The notes: generated by a model from the letters alone, not told the origin. A stretch of DNA of 64,000 nt from Oceaniglobus indicus (GCF_002751875.1 NZ_NMZM01000002.1:474586-538585); one strand, 5' to 3'; positions 19,039 to 28,391 are shown, counted from the stretch's first letter. A program made the numbers and translations.

Positions 19039-20517
19039 TCAGACCGACAAACAGACGTATTTGATCTCGAGGTAATCCTCGATGCCGTACTTGCTGCCTT
19101 CGCGGCCCAGACCGGATTGCTTGACGCCGCCGAACGGGGCCACCTCGGTGGAGATGATACCGGTGTTGACGCCGACGATGCCGTATTCCAGCGCCTCGGA
19201 CACCTTGTAGACGCGGCTCAGATCCTTGGCATAGAAATACGCGGCAAGGCCGAAGATGGTGTCATTGGCCATCTCGATCACCTCGTCCACGTCGTCGAAC
19301 CGGAACAGCGGGGCGAGCGGGCCAAAGGTTTCCTCGGTGGCGACGGCCATGTCCTGGGTCACGCCGGTCACGATGGTGGGCTGAAAGAACGTGCCGCCCA
19401 ATTCATGGGGCGCGCCACCGGTCAGAACCTTGGCGCCCTTGTCGGTGGCGTCCTTGATGTGGGCCTTGACCTTCTCGACGGCGTCGCTGTCGATCAGGGG
19501 GCCGAAGTCGGTGCCGTCCTTCAATCCGTCGCCGACGCTGCGCTTGGCCAGGGCCGCGCTCAGCTTTTCGGCAAAGGCGTCATATACGCCGGCCTGCACA
19601 TAGATCCGGTTGGCACAGACGCAGGTCTGACCGTTGTTGCGGAACTTGCACATCATCGCGCCTTCGACGGCCGCATCCAGATCGGCGTCGTCGAAGACAA
19701 TGAACGGCGCGTTGCCGCCCAACTCCATCGAACACTTCATCACCTGATCGGCGGCCTGCTTCAGCAGGATGCGGCCCACTTCGGTGGATCCGGTGAACGT
19801 CAGCTTGCGCACGGCAGGGTTCTCGCAGAACTCCTTGCCGATGGCCGACGACGACGACGACGGAATGATCGACAGGATTCCCTTGGGCAATCCGGCGCGG
19901 TCCGCCAGAACCCCCAGCGCGAGGGCGCTCAGCGGGGTCAGCGACGGCGGCCGCACGATCATCGAACACCCTGCGGCCAGGGCGGGGCCGACCTTGCGCG
20001 TGATCATCGCGTTCGGAAAATTCCACGGCGTGATCGCGGCGCAGACGCCGATGGGTTGCTTTATGACCTGGATCCGCTTGTCCGGCTGATGGCCGGGGAT
20101 CGTCTCGCCGTAGATGCGCTTGGCTTCTTCGGCGAACCATTCGATGAACGATGCACCATACAGGATCTCGCCCTTCGCCTCGGCCAGGGGCTTGCCCTGT
20201 TCGGCGGTCAGGATCGCGGCCAGGTCGTCGGCATTCTCGACCATCAGGTCGAACCACTTGCGCAGGATGTTGGCGCGGTCCTTGGCGGTGCGCGCGGCCC
20301 ATTCCTTCTGCGCCAGGCGCGCCTTCTCGATGGCGTCGGCACACATTGCGCGGTCCAGATCGGCCACCTTGGCGATCACGTCGCCGCGGGCGGGATTGGT
20401 CACGTCGAACGTCGCGCCATCGGGGCCGTCGACCCATTCGCCCGCCAGATAGGCTTGCGACACCAGGAGATCGGGATCCTTCAGAAGGCTGGCCAGGTTT
20501 GTAGTGGAATCGAGCAT
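19039..20517 (-). CDS. gabD: Succinate-semialdehyde dehydrogenase, NAD(P)-type
   Basis: This 492-residue aldehyde dehydrogenase oxidises succinate semialdehyde to succinate in the GABA shunt. The ALDH motifs are complete: AITPWNFPNAMITRK, the cofactor segment FTGSTEVGRILL, the general base in MELGGNAPFIVF, the nucleophile in NNGQTCVCANR and the C-terminal GVKQSGLGREG. The paired Cys in TCVC is the pattern of GabD enzymes. The ATG at 20517 follows AAGGATGAGAAC; an upstream start at 20559 is less likely. The CAP-domain gene follows with a three-base gap. Confidence 0.93.
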   Translation of the reverse strand: MLDSTTNLASLLKDPDLLVSQAYLAGEWVDGPDGATFDVTNPARGDVIAKVADLDRAMCADAIEKARLAQKEWAARTAKDRANILRKWFDLMVENADDLAAILTAEQGKPLAEAKGEILYGASFIEWFAEEAKRIYGETIPGHQPDKRIQVIKQPIGVCAAITPWNFPNAMITRKVGPALAAGCSMIVRPPSLTPLSALALGVLADRAGLPKGILSIIPSSSSSAIGKEFCENPAVRKLTFTGSTEVGRILLKQAADQVMKCSMELGGNAPFIVFDDADLDAAVEGAMMCKFRNNGQTCVCANRIYVQAGVYDAFAEKLSAALAKRSVGDGLKDGTDFGPLIDSDAVEKVKAHIKDATDKGAKVLTGGAPHELGGTFFQPTIVTGVTQDMAVATEETFGPLAPLFRFDDVDEVIEMANDTIFGLAAYFYAKDLSRVYKVSEALEYGIVGVNTGIISTEVAPFGGVKQSGLGREGSKYGIEDYLEIKYVCLSV

Positions 20518-20618
20518 GTTCTCATCCTTTCGGGCGACAGGGCTGTTTTCGGCTGACAAACCATGTGCCTTGGGCGTTTGTCCAGTTATAATGGTGCGGT
20601 TCCACCAAGGGTTCCGCC

Positions 20619-21473
20619 ATGTCCAACGATATAGCCTATGCCAACGCAGATTTCATTCCTGATGCGGCGGCCTATCCCCCGCGCTGGTGCGCGGCGGCGG
20701 CGGCGTCGCGCGCGGCGTTATCCTCGGAAGGTCGTGCGCGCCTCGATCTGCCCTATGGCGATGCCCCCAGGCAAAGGTTCGATCTGTTCCTGCCCGGGCT
20801 TCTTGCCGACGAAAATACTCCCGCCGGAGGCTCCGCCCTCGGCCCCGCACGCGGCGTTGTCGTCTTTGTGCACGGCGGATACTGGCGCCGGTTCGGCAAG
20901 GAAAGCTGGTCACACCTGGCGGCCGGCGCGCTGGCGCGGGGCTGGGCAGTGGCGATGCCCGGCTATACCCTGGCGCCCGAGGCCCGGATCGCGGAGATCA
21001 CGCGCGAGATCGGCGCGGCCGTGACGCGGATCGCGGCGGAGACCGCCGGGCCCATCGTGCTGAGCGGCCATTCGGCGGGTGGACATCTGGTGGCGCGGAT
21101 GCTGTGTCGCGATGCCGGACTGCCGTCCGACGTGGCGGCGCGGATCGCGGGATGCATGGCGATCTCGCCGCTGTCCGACCTGCGCCCGCTGATCGATACC
21201 GCGATGAACGCCGATCTGCGTCTCGACGCTGCCGAGGCCGCGGCAGAAAGCCCCGTGCTGCTGCAAAAGGTGTTGGATATCCCGCTCACCGTCTGGGTTG
21301 GCGCCGACGAGCGACCGGCGTTCCTGGACCAGGCGCGTGGGCTGGCCGATGCCTGGGGCGGCGTTCTGCGGGTCGATCCGGGGCGCCATCATTTCGATGT
21401 GATCGACGGCCTGGCCGATGCCGACAGCCCCCTGATGCGCGCGCTGTTGCCCGGTGATGAAACGCGGTCCTGA
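20619..21473 (+). CDS. Alpha/beta hydrolase (kynurenine formamidase/esterase-like)
   Basis: This 284-residue alpha/beta hydrolase has the oxyanion motif HGGYWRRFGKESW, the nucleophile elbow SGHSAGGH and a C-terminal His in RHHFDVID. HGGYW is the pattern of the kynurenine formamidase/BD-FAE esterase group, so an N-formyl or ester substrate is likely, but no tryptophan-degradation genes lie nearby. Oddly, residues of about 61-71 (LLADENTPAGG), just before the first core strand, are encoded by an in-frame copy of the dispersed intergenic repeat. The loop is therefore probably a recent insertion tolerated by the fold. Confidence 0.85.
   Translation: MSNDIAYANADFIPDAAAYPPRWCAAAAASRAALSSEGRARLDLPYGDAPRQRFDLFLPGLLADENTPAGGSALGPARGVVVFVHGGYWRRFGKESWSHLAAGALARGWAVAMPGYTLAPEARIAEITREIGAAVTRIAAETAGPIVLSGHSAGGHLVARMLCRDAGLPSDVAARIAGCMAISPLSDLRPLIDTAMNADLRLDAAEAAAESPVLLQKVLDIPLTVWVGADERPAFLDQARGLADAWGGVLRVDPGRHHFDVIDGLADADSPLMRALLPGDETRS
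20800..20832 (+). repeat. Dispersed repeat copy B, inside a coding region
   Basis: The copy reads TCTTGCCGACGAAAATACTC followed by CCGCCGGAGG, matching the intergenic copies almost base for base. It lies in frame inside the alpha/beta hydrolase gene. Confidence 0.75.
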
Positions 21474-21555
21474 AGGGCGGGCACGTCCGCGGGGCGTGCC
21501 GGCATCGCGCCGTTTCATGGCAAAGCGCATGATCCGCGTGGGGGAAAGCGCTCCG

Positions 21556-21587
21556 CGCGGGAGTATTTGAAGCAAGAAAAAGCCGGG
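21556..21587 (-). repeat. Dispersed repeat copy C
   Basis: On the + strand it reads CGCGGGAGTATTTGAAGC followed by AAGAAAAAGCC, the reverse orientation of copy A. It lies 80 bases after the esterase gene, downstream of another GC-rich hairpin, and could act as a 3'-end signal. Confidence 0.7.
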
Positions 21588-21710
21588 TGCGTATTTCGCC
21601 GGGCGCACCTTTCGGCGGTGTGCGTCGCGGCGCTTGCCGGGCGCACATCAGCCTTTTACACTGCCGGTTGCGTGCATGTTCCCGACCCGCACCAGTCACC
21701 GGAGGATTTG

Positions 21711-22787
21711 ATGGCCGATTTCGATACGCAGGTTCGCGAGAGCCAGGCGCAGGTCGCCGAGGCGCAAGGCAAGATCACTGAACTGACCAGCCGGATCGAG
21801 GCCGCGCGCCACAAGATGGCGGCGGGAACCGATGCGAGCCTGGACATCGAAAACGCCACATTGGAGGATGTTCACGCCCACACCGAGGCGATGAATGCCA
21901 ACATCGCCGAGCTTATCATGGGGCTGGACGACGTGACGGCGGGGTTTTCCAAGGACTTCGCCGAAATGCGCGAAAAGACCGGCTGGGAAAGCTTCGTCGG
22001 GATTTTCTCCGAGGCCAAGTCGGATTCGATGCGGCAGGAGCGGATGCGCACCGCGTCGGTCGATGACAAGTTGCAGGATCTGATTTCGAAGTCCGACATC
22101 ATCGTGCGGCTTCTGGAGGGGCAGCTTGCCGTTCTGAACGAGCAGAAGAACAAGGTCGAGGCGAACCTGACCGATACCCTGGACGAGCGTGAATTCACCG
22201 TCGCCGAGCTGGAGGCGTTGCGGGCCGATGTTATGGCGATGGATCCGACCATCATCGAGTTGGAGAACCGGATTTCCGTCACCCAGGATGCGGCCGAACG
22301 CACCCGGCTGGAGACCGAACTGGCGGATCTGAACACGAGATACAACGCCATGGTGCAGGACGAACAGGTGAAGCTGGCCAAATCGCAGACGCTTGAGCGC
22401 TATATCGAGAAGGGCAAGACCTGGGTCGATTCGCTGCAGAACCAGGCAGCGACGCAGATGGTTCTGATCAACAAGCTGCAGACCGACACGAAACAGCGGG
22501 TGGTGTTGTATGATGCCCTGACCAAATCGTTGAAAACGGCGCAGCAGCAGGATGTCGCGCACCGCATCAACGAGATCGGCGTGAAAACGGACCAGGAGGC
22601 GCAGACCGCCATGGCCGGGATCGGCGCCGCCACCAACGCGCGGATGGCCGACATGCTGGAATCGCACGAGGATCACATGGTGTTCGCGCGCAAGGTTCTG
22701 GAACAGAAGCAGAAGGCCGACGAACGCTTCGCACGGCGGTTTTCGTCCATCGTCGAAAAGCACGACAAGAACCTTTATGGGGGCTGA
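21711..22787 (+). CDS. Long coiled-coil protein of unknown function (first gene of AAA+ cluster)
   Basis: This 358-residue soluble protein has no signal peptide. It is almost entirely heptad-rich, with strong coiled-coil segments at about residues 1-45, 150-235 and 315-350. It contains a recognisable SDIIVRLLEGQLAVLNEQ helix and a C-terminal QQDVAHRINEIGVKT block. The overall look is that of TelA-like or tubulin-helper coiled-coil proteins, but I do not recognise the family. The ATG is preceded by GGAGG. It is the first of nine genes on the + strand running to 29331, including an AAA+ ATPase and small membrane proteins, so it probably acts with them. Confidence 0.75.
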   Translation: MADFDTQVRESQAQVAEAQGKITELTSRIEAARHKMAAGTDASLDIENATLEDVHAHTEAMNANIAELIMGLDDVTAGFSKDFAEMREKTGWESFVGIFSEAKSDSMRQERMRTASVDDKLQDLISKSDIIVRLLEGQLAVLNEQKNKVEANLTDTLDEREFTVAELEALRADVMAMDPTIIELENRISVTQDAAERTRLETELADLNTRYNAMVQDEQVKLAKSQTLERYIEKGKTWVDSLQNQAATQMVLINKLQTDTKQRVVLYDALTKSLKTAQQQDVAHRINEIGVKTDQEAQTAMAGIGAATNARMADMLESHEDHMVFARKVLEQKQKADERFARRFSSIVEKHDKNLYGG

Positions 22788-22856
22788 TCGCGAGGTGGTG
22801 CGTGGAGGTGTCTTCCATCCTGCGGTCCGGGCAGCGGGCTTGGGGCGCATTGAGGG

Positions 22857-23984
22857 ATGAGCGGTCTCGGTCCGGGCCATGACCACGTCGGCTTGTCCGA
22901 CACACTGGCCGCGCGGCGCTATTTCCGCACGTTCGAAGGGATCACCGGGCATCTTGCGCGTGTTGCCGCCATCATGGAAAGCGAGGGCGCCTTTTCGCGC
23001 GCCGAACTGGGCGTGATGGGCGAGTATCTTGAGCGGATCACCGGCACGTTCCGCGCGCTGGGCATGAAATACCTGATGACCGGACGCGAGACCGGGACGG
23101 CCTTTGGCGCGCTGGCCATCGACGTGACCGAAAGCGGGTTTCCCGTCTTTCGCGAGATTCTGACCATGGCCAGCGATCTTGCCCAGGCGTCGGCTCATAC
23201 CGCCGCCGGGCCGAACCGCGCGGACCTGATGGATCGGATGGTGTCGGCCATTGTCGGCAATCTGGAGATTCCCACCAAGCTGCAGTTCGCGCTGTCGCAG
23301 CGGATCTATTACGAACTGTTGCTGGAGGAGCGTCTGTTCTGGTCACAGAACGATCCGCGGGCGATCTGGCTTTCGGGCTTGAAGGACCGCCGGACATACC
23401 TGGTGCATTGGGCGGTCTATGACAGCGAGATCAACCTGCCGGTGATCTACCTGATGGAGGTCGAGGACAGCGGACGCACCGCCTTGCCCCAGGACGCCGC
23501 GCGCTGGCCGGCGGTGCAGATGCACCTGATGGCGCAATCCATGGCCGGGCTGAAACTGTTGACGATCGCGCGCGGCTTCGACACGGATTTCGACAACCTT
23601 CACCCCAAGCGGGTGCAACGGGTTTTTGTCGGGCCGATGTATTCGTCGGCCTTCACCCGCCAGACCGGGCCGATCCGCGAGGTTCTGGATGGTGCCATGG
23701 CGCCCGAGGGCGACGATTGGTGCCTGGCGTGGACCGTCGAAACCCTTGAGAGCGCGCGGGTCGAGCGGGAAGCGAAGGGCTGGTTCGGGTCGGTCGAACG
23801 GCAGGTCTTCGCGCTGGATCCGTTTGCGGCGCGGGGGGCGGAAAGTGGCGCCAGCCGGACTGACCGGTTCATCGTCCTGCCGCAGCGACAGTTCCAAGTG
23901 TTGGCCGACCGCAATCCGCCGGGTTTTGGCGGGATCCGCAAGCTTGTCGTCAGCCCCGCGGGACGGGTTCTGAGCTATCGTTGA
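22857..23984 (+). CDS. Uncharacterised 375-residue protein of the AAA+ cluster
   Basis: This soluble protein has no signal peptide or membrane helix. It begins MSGLGPGHDHVGLSDTLA and has a helical N-terminal half followed by a mixed alpha/beta half with conserved-looking WLSGLKDRRTYLVHWAVYD and KRVQRVFVGPMYSSAFT segments. I do not recognise a family. It lies 69 bases after the coiled-coil gene and 72 before the AAA+ gene, with a GAGGG ribosome site. Its context suggests it is a partner of the ATPase rather than an independent enzyme. Confidence 0.7.
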   Translation: MSGLGPGHDHVGLSDTLAARRYFRTFEGITGHLARVAAIMESEGAFSRAELGVMGEYLERITGTFRALGMKYLMTGRETGTAFGALAIDVTESGFPVFREILTMASDLAQASAHTAAGPNRADLMDRMVSAIVGNLEIPTKLQFALSQRIYYELLLEERLFWSQNDPRAIWLSGLKDRRTYLVHWAVYDSEINLPVIYLMEVEDSGRTALPQDAARWPAVQMHLMAQSMAGLKLLTIARGFDTDFDNLHPKRVQRVFVGPMYSSAFTRQTGPIREVLDGAMAPEGDDWCLAWTVETLESARVEREAKGWFGSVERQVFALDPFAARGAESGASRTDRFIVLPQRQFQVLADRNPPGFGGIRKLVVSPAGRVLSYR

Positions 23985-24018
23985 GGCCCGCGGCGGCAGC
24001 GCGTGGCGCGGCATTGGG

Positions 24019-24052
24019 GATTTGAGTATTTTGGGCAAGAAAAAACCGGAGG
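24019..24052 (-). repeat. Dispersed repeat copy D
   Basis: GATTTGAGTATTTTGGGCAA then GAAAAAACCGGAGG, in the same orientation as copy C. The terminal GGAGG lies four bases before the GTG of the AAA+ gene, so the repeat appears to supply its ribosome-binding site. Confidence 0.7.
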
Positions 24053-24056
24053 CGGT

Positions 24057-25988
24057 GTGAGCATATCGGGCGATCAGGTCGAATTGCGGGAAGCGGACAT
24101 TCGCAAGCATTACGACGTCGCGCTGGGTCTTTTGGGCGGGTTCGATCATGTGCCGCGCATTGCGTCGGCGGGCCAGAGGGTTGTGGCCGAGCGGTCGCCG
24201 GGGATCGGCACGCGACGGCGGTTTCGATCGACCACGCCGGGATTGGTCACACGTTCGACGGCGCGTCCTGAAGGCGTGCACCTGATCGACCGGATCGAGG
24301 CGGTGGGCGATGACGCGCTGCCGTCGCCGGTGCAGGCGGCGGTGTTGCAGACCCTGCGTCGGGCGCTGGCCATCGGTCTGGCGCTGGGCGAGCAGTTCGC
24401 CGAACGCACCGGGCTGGATGCGCTGAAGCGCGACAACCTGGGCGGGCGCCTGGCCGGGGGTAAGCAGGCGGAGTTTTCCGAACTGCTGGCGGCCGAGGCC
24501 ATGGTCGTGTTGTCGGTGTTCGCCAATGCCACGTCCGTTCTGCTGGCGGCCCATGCCGGCGAGGTGAATGTCGAGATCGGCGAGATCGAGGAGGTGCTGA
24601 ACGACAACGCGCAATTGGCCCTGCATGGGGTGTTGTGGGAGCTGGACGGCGATCTGGAGACATTTGCCGGGGACGATGCGCGCGTGGTGTCGGTGGTGCT
24701 GGCGTTTGCCGAACAGCTGATGGGCAAGGTCGCGGCCCGGGCGGCCAGCGCGCCACGCCTTGCGGCCTTTACAGGCGCCAGTTGGCGGATCGAAGCCGAC
24801 GATTTTGCGATCCAGGGATTCACGCCCACCCGGCGTGGCAAGGGCGGCGCGCTGACCATGACGTTCAAGAAGCCGAACGAGGTGGTGGGCAACCATATCG
24901 CCAAGTACCAGGCGATGAAGCTGTCCAAGATGCTGATGGCCTATGATTTTGAACGTCGCCTGAACCCGTTCGCCGAACTGGGCGGCTTCATCTTCACCTT
25001 CATGGGGGATGGCGCGCCGGGCACGGGCAAGACCACGCTGATCCAGATGATGGCAGGGCTGATCTCGGGGTATTGCGAGGTCGCGGGCTATCCGTTCCGC
25101 TATCAGAACCTGAGCACCGACAACATCGACAGCTATCAAGGCAAGTCCGGGCAGAACGCCAAGGCCTTCATCAACAACATCATCGACCCGACGGTGATCG
25201 GCTTCGGCACCATCGACGACATCGACCAGCTTGCGGGCAAGCGCGGCGACCGGCAGTCGTCGTCCGGCCAGCTTGAGATCACCGCCGTGCTGATGGAGAG
25301 CTTTGCGGGCGCCAACACGGTGGTGCGGGGCAATTGCACCTTCGGAATGTTCAGCAATTATCCCGAGAATGTCGATGATGCGCTGCGCCAACGGGCGGGC
25401 GCACGGTTCCTGGTGGACGGGCCGCAGACGCACGAGGATTACGTCGACATCCTGCATCTTTTGCTGGGCCGCAACCATGACATTCCCGTGGGCGATCATG
25501 ACCTGTTCGCGGCGCAGGAAATCAAGAAGGCCGTCGCCGCCAGCTTCGAGGCCCACGGGCGGCCCCACGAGGACGGCCTGCTGAAGGTGTGGGAGCAGAC
25601 CGAGCGTGATCTGGGCCGGCTGGATACCATCGCCAAGCTAGGCCATTACCTGAAGGGAATCCAGCAGGCCGATCCGCGCTTCACCGGCCGCGCGATTAAG
25701 AACATCACCGATGCGGTCAAGGTGCGGGCGATGGATTTCGAACTGCCCGACGAATGGATGGACGAACCCGACCTGTTCCTGTTCAAACCCTATGACGAAA
25801 AGCTGGCGATGATCCGCGACATGACCCGGCCGATCACGGTCGACATGGTGGTGCAGGAAATCAACCGCTATGCCGACAGCGAATTCCGCTATGCCGACAA
25901 GTCGGACGAGGTTGCGATTGCCGACGCCGTGCGCGACATGGGGCGTATGGAGGAAGCCAAGAGACGCTATCTGGCGGGGCGCCCATGA
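24057..25988 (+). CDS. AAA+ ATPase with unknown N-terminal domain
   Basis: This 643-residue protein has an N-terminal domain of about 290 residues that I do not recognise (mostly helical), then one AAA+ module. The Walker A motif is GDGAPGTGKTTLIQ (Lys325), the Walker B strand is VIGFGTIDDIDQL (Asp387/Asp388), and an arginine-finger-like DDALRQRAGARF follows. The C-terminal helices end EEAKRRYLAGRP. The GTG start is placed by the GGAGG four bases upstream. The stop overlaps the next gene, a small membrane protein, by four bases, and two more membrane genes follow with overlaps. The ATPase therefore probably works at the inner membrane on a complex of these proteins. Confidence 0.85.
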   Translation: MSISGDQVELREADIRKHYDVALGLLGGFDHVPRIASAGQRVVAERSPGIGTRRRFRSTTPGLVTRSTARPEGVHLIDRIEAVGDDALPSPVQAAVLQTLRRALAIGLALGEQFAERTGLDALKRDNLGGRLAGGKQAEFSELLAAEAMVVLSVFANATSVLLAAHAGEVNVEIGEIEEVLNDNAQLALHGVLWELDGDLETFAGDDARVVSVVLAFAEQLMGKVAARAASAPRLAAFTGASWRIEADDFAIQGFTPTRRGKGGALTMTFKKPNEVVGNHIAKYQAMKLSKMLMAYDFERRLNPFAELGGFIFTFMGDGAPGTGKTTLIQMMAGLISGYCEVAGYPFRYQNLSTDNIDSYQGKSGQNAKAFINNIIDPTVIGFGTIDDIDQLAGKRGDRQSSSGQLEITAVLMESFAGANTVVRGNCTFGMFSNYPENVDDALRQRAGARFLVDGPQTHEDYVDILHLLLGRNHDIPVGDHDLFAAQEIKKAVAASFEAHGRPHEDGLLKVWEQTERDLGRLDTIAKLGHYLKGIQQADPRFTGRAIKNITDAVKVRAMDFELPDEWMDEPDLFLFKPYDEKLAMIRDMTRPITVDMVVQEINRYADSEFRYADKSDEVAIADAVRDMGRMEEAKRRYLAGRP

Positions 25989-26296
25989 CCCTTGCCGTTC
26001 TGACCACGCTTGGCACCGTTCTGGGCGGTGTGCTTGCGCTGTGGCTGATCCCGTTTCTGGCGCGGCGGGGCAGCGCGGCGCGGGCGGTGCTGTATGGCCT
26101 GATCGGCGCGGTGTTCTGTTTCAGCTTTGCGCGCTGGATCGTCGGGCTGGCGGGGGCGGCGATGTTCGGGCTGCCGCACCAAGGCGCGATGCTGTTGACC
26201 GGCGGGCTGCCGGTGCGGGGGATCGACGTTGCGCTCTTTGTGGCGTTTTTGATCCTGGCGGCCCTGCTGACGCGCGGGCGGCGGCGCGTGTCATGA
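25985..26296 (+). CDS. Small integral membrane protein (AAA+ cluster)
   Basis: This 103-residue protein has three predicted membrane segments: residues about 4-22 (VLTTLGTVLGGVLALWLIPF), 32-52 and 75-93. It starts with an ATGA overlap on the AAA+ ATPase gene and its own stop is overlapped by the next gene. I do not recognise the family. The tight overlaps argue for a fixed stoichiometric partnership with the ATPase. Confidence 0.72.
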   Translation: MTLAVLTTLGTVLGGVLALWLIPFLARRGSAARAVLYGLIGAVFCFSFARWIVGLAGAAMFGLPHQGAMLLTGGLPVRGIDVALFVAFLILAALLTRGRRRVS

Positions 26297-26619
26297 GCGG
26301 GGCGTCACCTTCGGTTGCCGTCCTTCTGGGCACGTTCGTCGCGGTGTCGGTGATCGCCGGTATCGGCTGCGCCATGGTGTTCGGCACCGACGCGGCGGTC
26401 GATCGCCTGGGACAGGGACGGTCGGTGATGCTGGGGCTGGCGGCGTCGGGGCTGGGGGTCTTTGTCCTGCTGCTGGCCCTGAACCCCGATCCCGTGGCCG
26501 GCCCCGAGACGCTGCGCGATTTTGCCGCGCGCACCATGGTGTCCACCGGATTTTGCGCGCTGTTCTGGGTGCCGGCCTTCCTGATCGTGCACAATGCCCT
26601 GATGCGGAGACGGACATGA
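26293..26619 (+). CDS. Small integral membrane protein (AAA+ cluster)
   Basis: This 108-residue protein has three hydrophobic stretches, at about residues 6-29 (VAVLLGTFVAVSVIAGIGCA), 45-63 and 84-102. It starts with a four-base ATGA overlap on the preceding gene and ends overlapping the next one by four bases. No family is recognised. It is not an obvious paralogue of its neighbours. Confidence 0.7.
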   Translation: MSGASPSVAVLLGTFVAVSVIAGIGCAMVFGTDAAVDRLGQGRSVMLGLAASGLGVFVLLLALNPDPVAGPETLRDFAARTMVSTGFCALFWVPAFLIVHNALMRRRT

Positions 26620-26996
26620 CCGAGTCATTCGACACCACCCTGTCGGCCTGGGCGGTGGACGGCGTGCCCGTCTATATCCTTGTCGGTGCCGCCCTGGCCG
26701 TGCTGGGGTGGCTTCTGCCCAAGGCGTTCTTCCGGCTGACCGGGATCGGACGACGGGCGGTCGTGCGCACGTTGTTGCTGGGGGCCGCCGTGCTGGTGAT
26801 CGTGGGTGCCGTCGCCTCGGTCCTGCTGTATCTTCAAAGCGGCGTTCAACTGACGGCCGCCTGGGACAGCGATCCCTGGGGCGGTCTTGCGTATTTCGCG
26901 GTGACGGGCGCACAATTGGCAGTGGGCGGGCTGTGCCTGATGGCGCTGCGGACGATGATCCTGACGGCGCGCGGCGTCCATCGCACATTGAGGTAG
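26616..26996 (+). CDS. Small integral membrane protein (AAA+ cluster)
   Basis: This 126-residue protein has three membrane helices at about residues 16-37, 48-70 and 87-110. It begins MTESFDTTLSAWAVDGVPVY and overlaps the preceding stop. The central loop SGVQLTAAWDSDPWGG would face the periplasm or cytosol. No family is recognised. Seven bases separate it from the next gene. Confidence 0.7.
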   Translation: MTESFDTTLSAWAVDGVPVYILVGAALAVLGWLLPKAFFRLTGIGRRAVVRTLLLGAAVLVIVGAVASVLLYLQSGVQLTAAWDSDPWGGLAYFAVTGAQLAVGGLCLMALRTMILTARGVHRTLR

Positions 26997-27002
26997 GGCA
27001 CC

Positions 27003-28388
27003 ATGCGGCGGTTGATCGAAAAGGGGCTGATGTTCGGGGGGCTGGTGCCTGTCGCCTCGCCCGCGCTGGTGGATCGCTATAACCGGGCGCTGAAACATCT
27101 GACGGGACGCACCACCGCGCTGTCCGATTTCCATATCGACCTGTCGGGTTTCTCGCCCGAGATCGGCGATGAATTCGACGATCTGAATTACCTGAACGTC
27201 AACGGCTGCAACCGGCAGTTCATCCTGCTGACGCTGGATCAGAAACGCGCGCCGTTGCTGAACATGGCGTTCTCGACCGCCCGGCCGATCCTGAAGGCGT
27301 TCATCGAGGAGAATGAAAGCGCGCTGTTCGCCCTGACCGCCCGTGATGCGGTGGGCGGCGAGTTGGCGAATACCGTGTTCGAAGTGTCGAAACCGTCCCG
27401 CCTGTTCGACATCCGCCAGATCACGGTTGAGGCGGATACCACCGGCGCGCATGTCGCTGACGCCCGCAAGCTGGCCGAGAAGATCGAGGTGTTTCGCACC
27501 CGTCCCGACGCCTGGTGGGATGACGTGCTGATCGCCGAGATGATCGGCCTGGCCAAGCGCACCGGCGACGTCACGCGCAACCCGGTCACCCTGAACCGGA
27601 TGACCTTTCCGCACGCCGATTTCTGGACGTCGCACTTTGGTGGGGCCTATGTGTTTCACCGCGTCAAGGCGCCGTTCGTGGTGGCCGCCGATCCCGCGGT
27701 GTTCCGCGCCGACCAGGGCGTGACGGTGCCGGTGCATGGGCTGGATCAATCCAACGCCATCGCCCGCGCCCTTGAGGTGAACGGGCTGGCCGAACCCATC
27801 GTCACCGCGCGCAATGTCGATGCGGCGGCGATCCTGCGCCAGAAGATGGATTTCATCCTGGTCGATGCCGCCGCGACCCTTGGCATCGACTTGGGCGATA
27901 CGACCCGGTCTGACCTGCGCCATGTCGCGCGGCAGTTGGGGAGCGCGCTGCCCGAGGCGTTCCTGGGTCTTGGTGATCTGTTGCGCTGGATCGAATCCGG
28001 TGGCACATGGCCGCGCCTGACCAGCGAACATCCGGCCTATTTCCATACCCTGCGCGGTGCCCGGGGCGAGGCGCGCGATCTGGTGAACATGATGCTGGCC
28101 GAACTGGCACCACTGGACGTGCGCCAGTTGTTCATCTGTCACAAGCAGCTGTTCTATCGGCTCTATGCCACATGGTCCGAACCACGGCGGCAATACGTCG
28201 CCGATTTCCTCGAGCGCGAGTATCAGGTCGACAAGGCCGGCACCCGCACGGCATTGTTCGGCCCTGAACCCGGAATGGAGCCCCCGCCACCGCCGCCCCC
28301 GTCCGCGCCGCCGTCCGCCAGGTCGCCGCGCCAGAAATCGCTGGTGGATCGGGTCGGCCCCTGGGGCGCCGTGAAAAGAAGGAACTGA
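27003..28388 (+). CDS. Uncharacterised 461-residue protein (possibly DUF6638)
   Basis: This protein begins MRRLIEKGLMFGGLVPVASP and is soluble. Conserved-looking blocks are SDFHIDLSGFSPEIGDE, NVNGCNRQFILLT, DFWTSHFGGAYVF and LFICHKQLFYRLYATW. The C-terminus carries a proline tract (nearly all Pro over about nine residues) and a basic tail, typical of a flexible linker or docking segment. I recall a Rhodobacterales family annotated DUF6638 with this opening, but cannot confirm it. It follows the three membrane genes closely and precedes two more, so it belongs to the AAA+ cluster. Confidence 0.72.
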   Translation: MRRLIEKGLMFGGLVPVASPALVDRYNRALKHLTGRTTALSDFHIDLSGFSPEIGDEFDDLNYLNVNGCNRQFILLTLDQKRAPLLNMAFSTARPILKAFIEENESALFALTARDAVGGELANTVFEVSKPSRLFDIRQITVEADTTGAHVADARKLAEKIEVFRTRPDAWWDDVLIAEMIGLAKRTGDVTRNPVTLNRMTFPHADFWTSHFGGAYVFHRVKAPFVVAADPAVFRADQGVTVPVHGLDQSNAIARALEVNGLAEPIVTARNVDAAAILRQKMDFILVDAAATLGIDLGDTTRSDLRHVARQLGSALPEAFLGLGDLLRWIESGGTWPRLTSEHPAYFHTLRGARGEARDLVNMMLAELAPLDVRQLFICHKQLFYRLYATWSEPRRQYVADFLEREYQVDKAGTRTALFGPEPGMEPPPPPPPSAPPSARSPRQKSLVDRVGPWGAVKRRN

Positions 28389-28391
28389 GCG

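Noticed and set aside
23343..25568. A 741-codon open frame on the minus strand across the AAA+ gene
   Set aside because: It is the shadow of a gene with intact Walker motifs, with no ribosome site and no recognisable domain.
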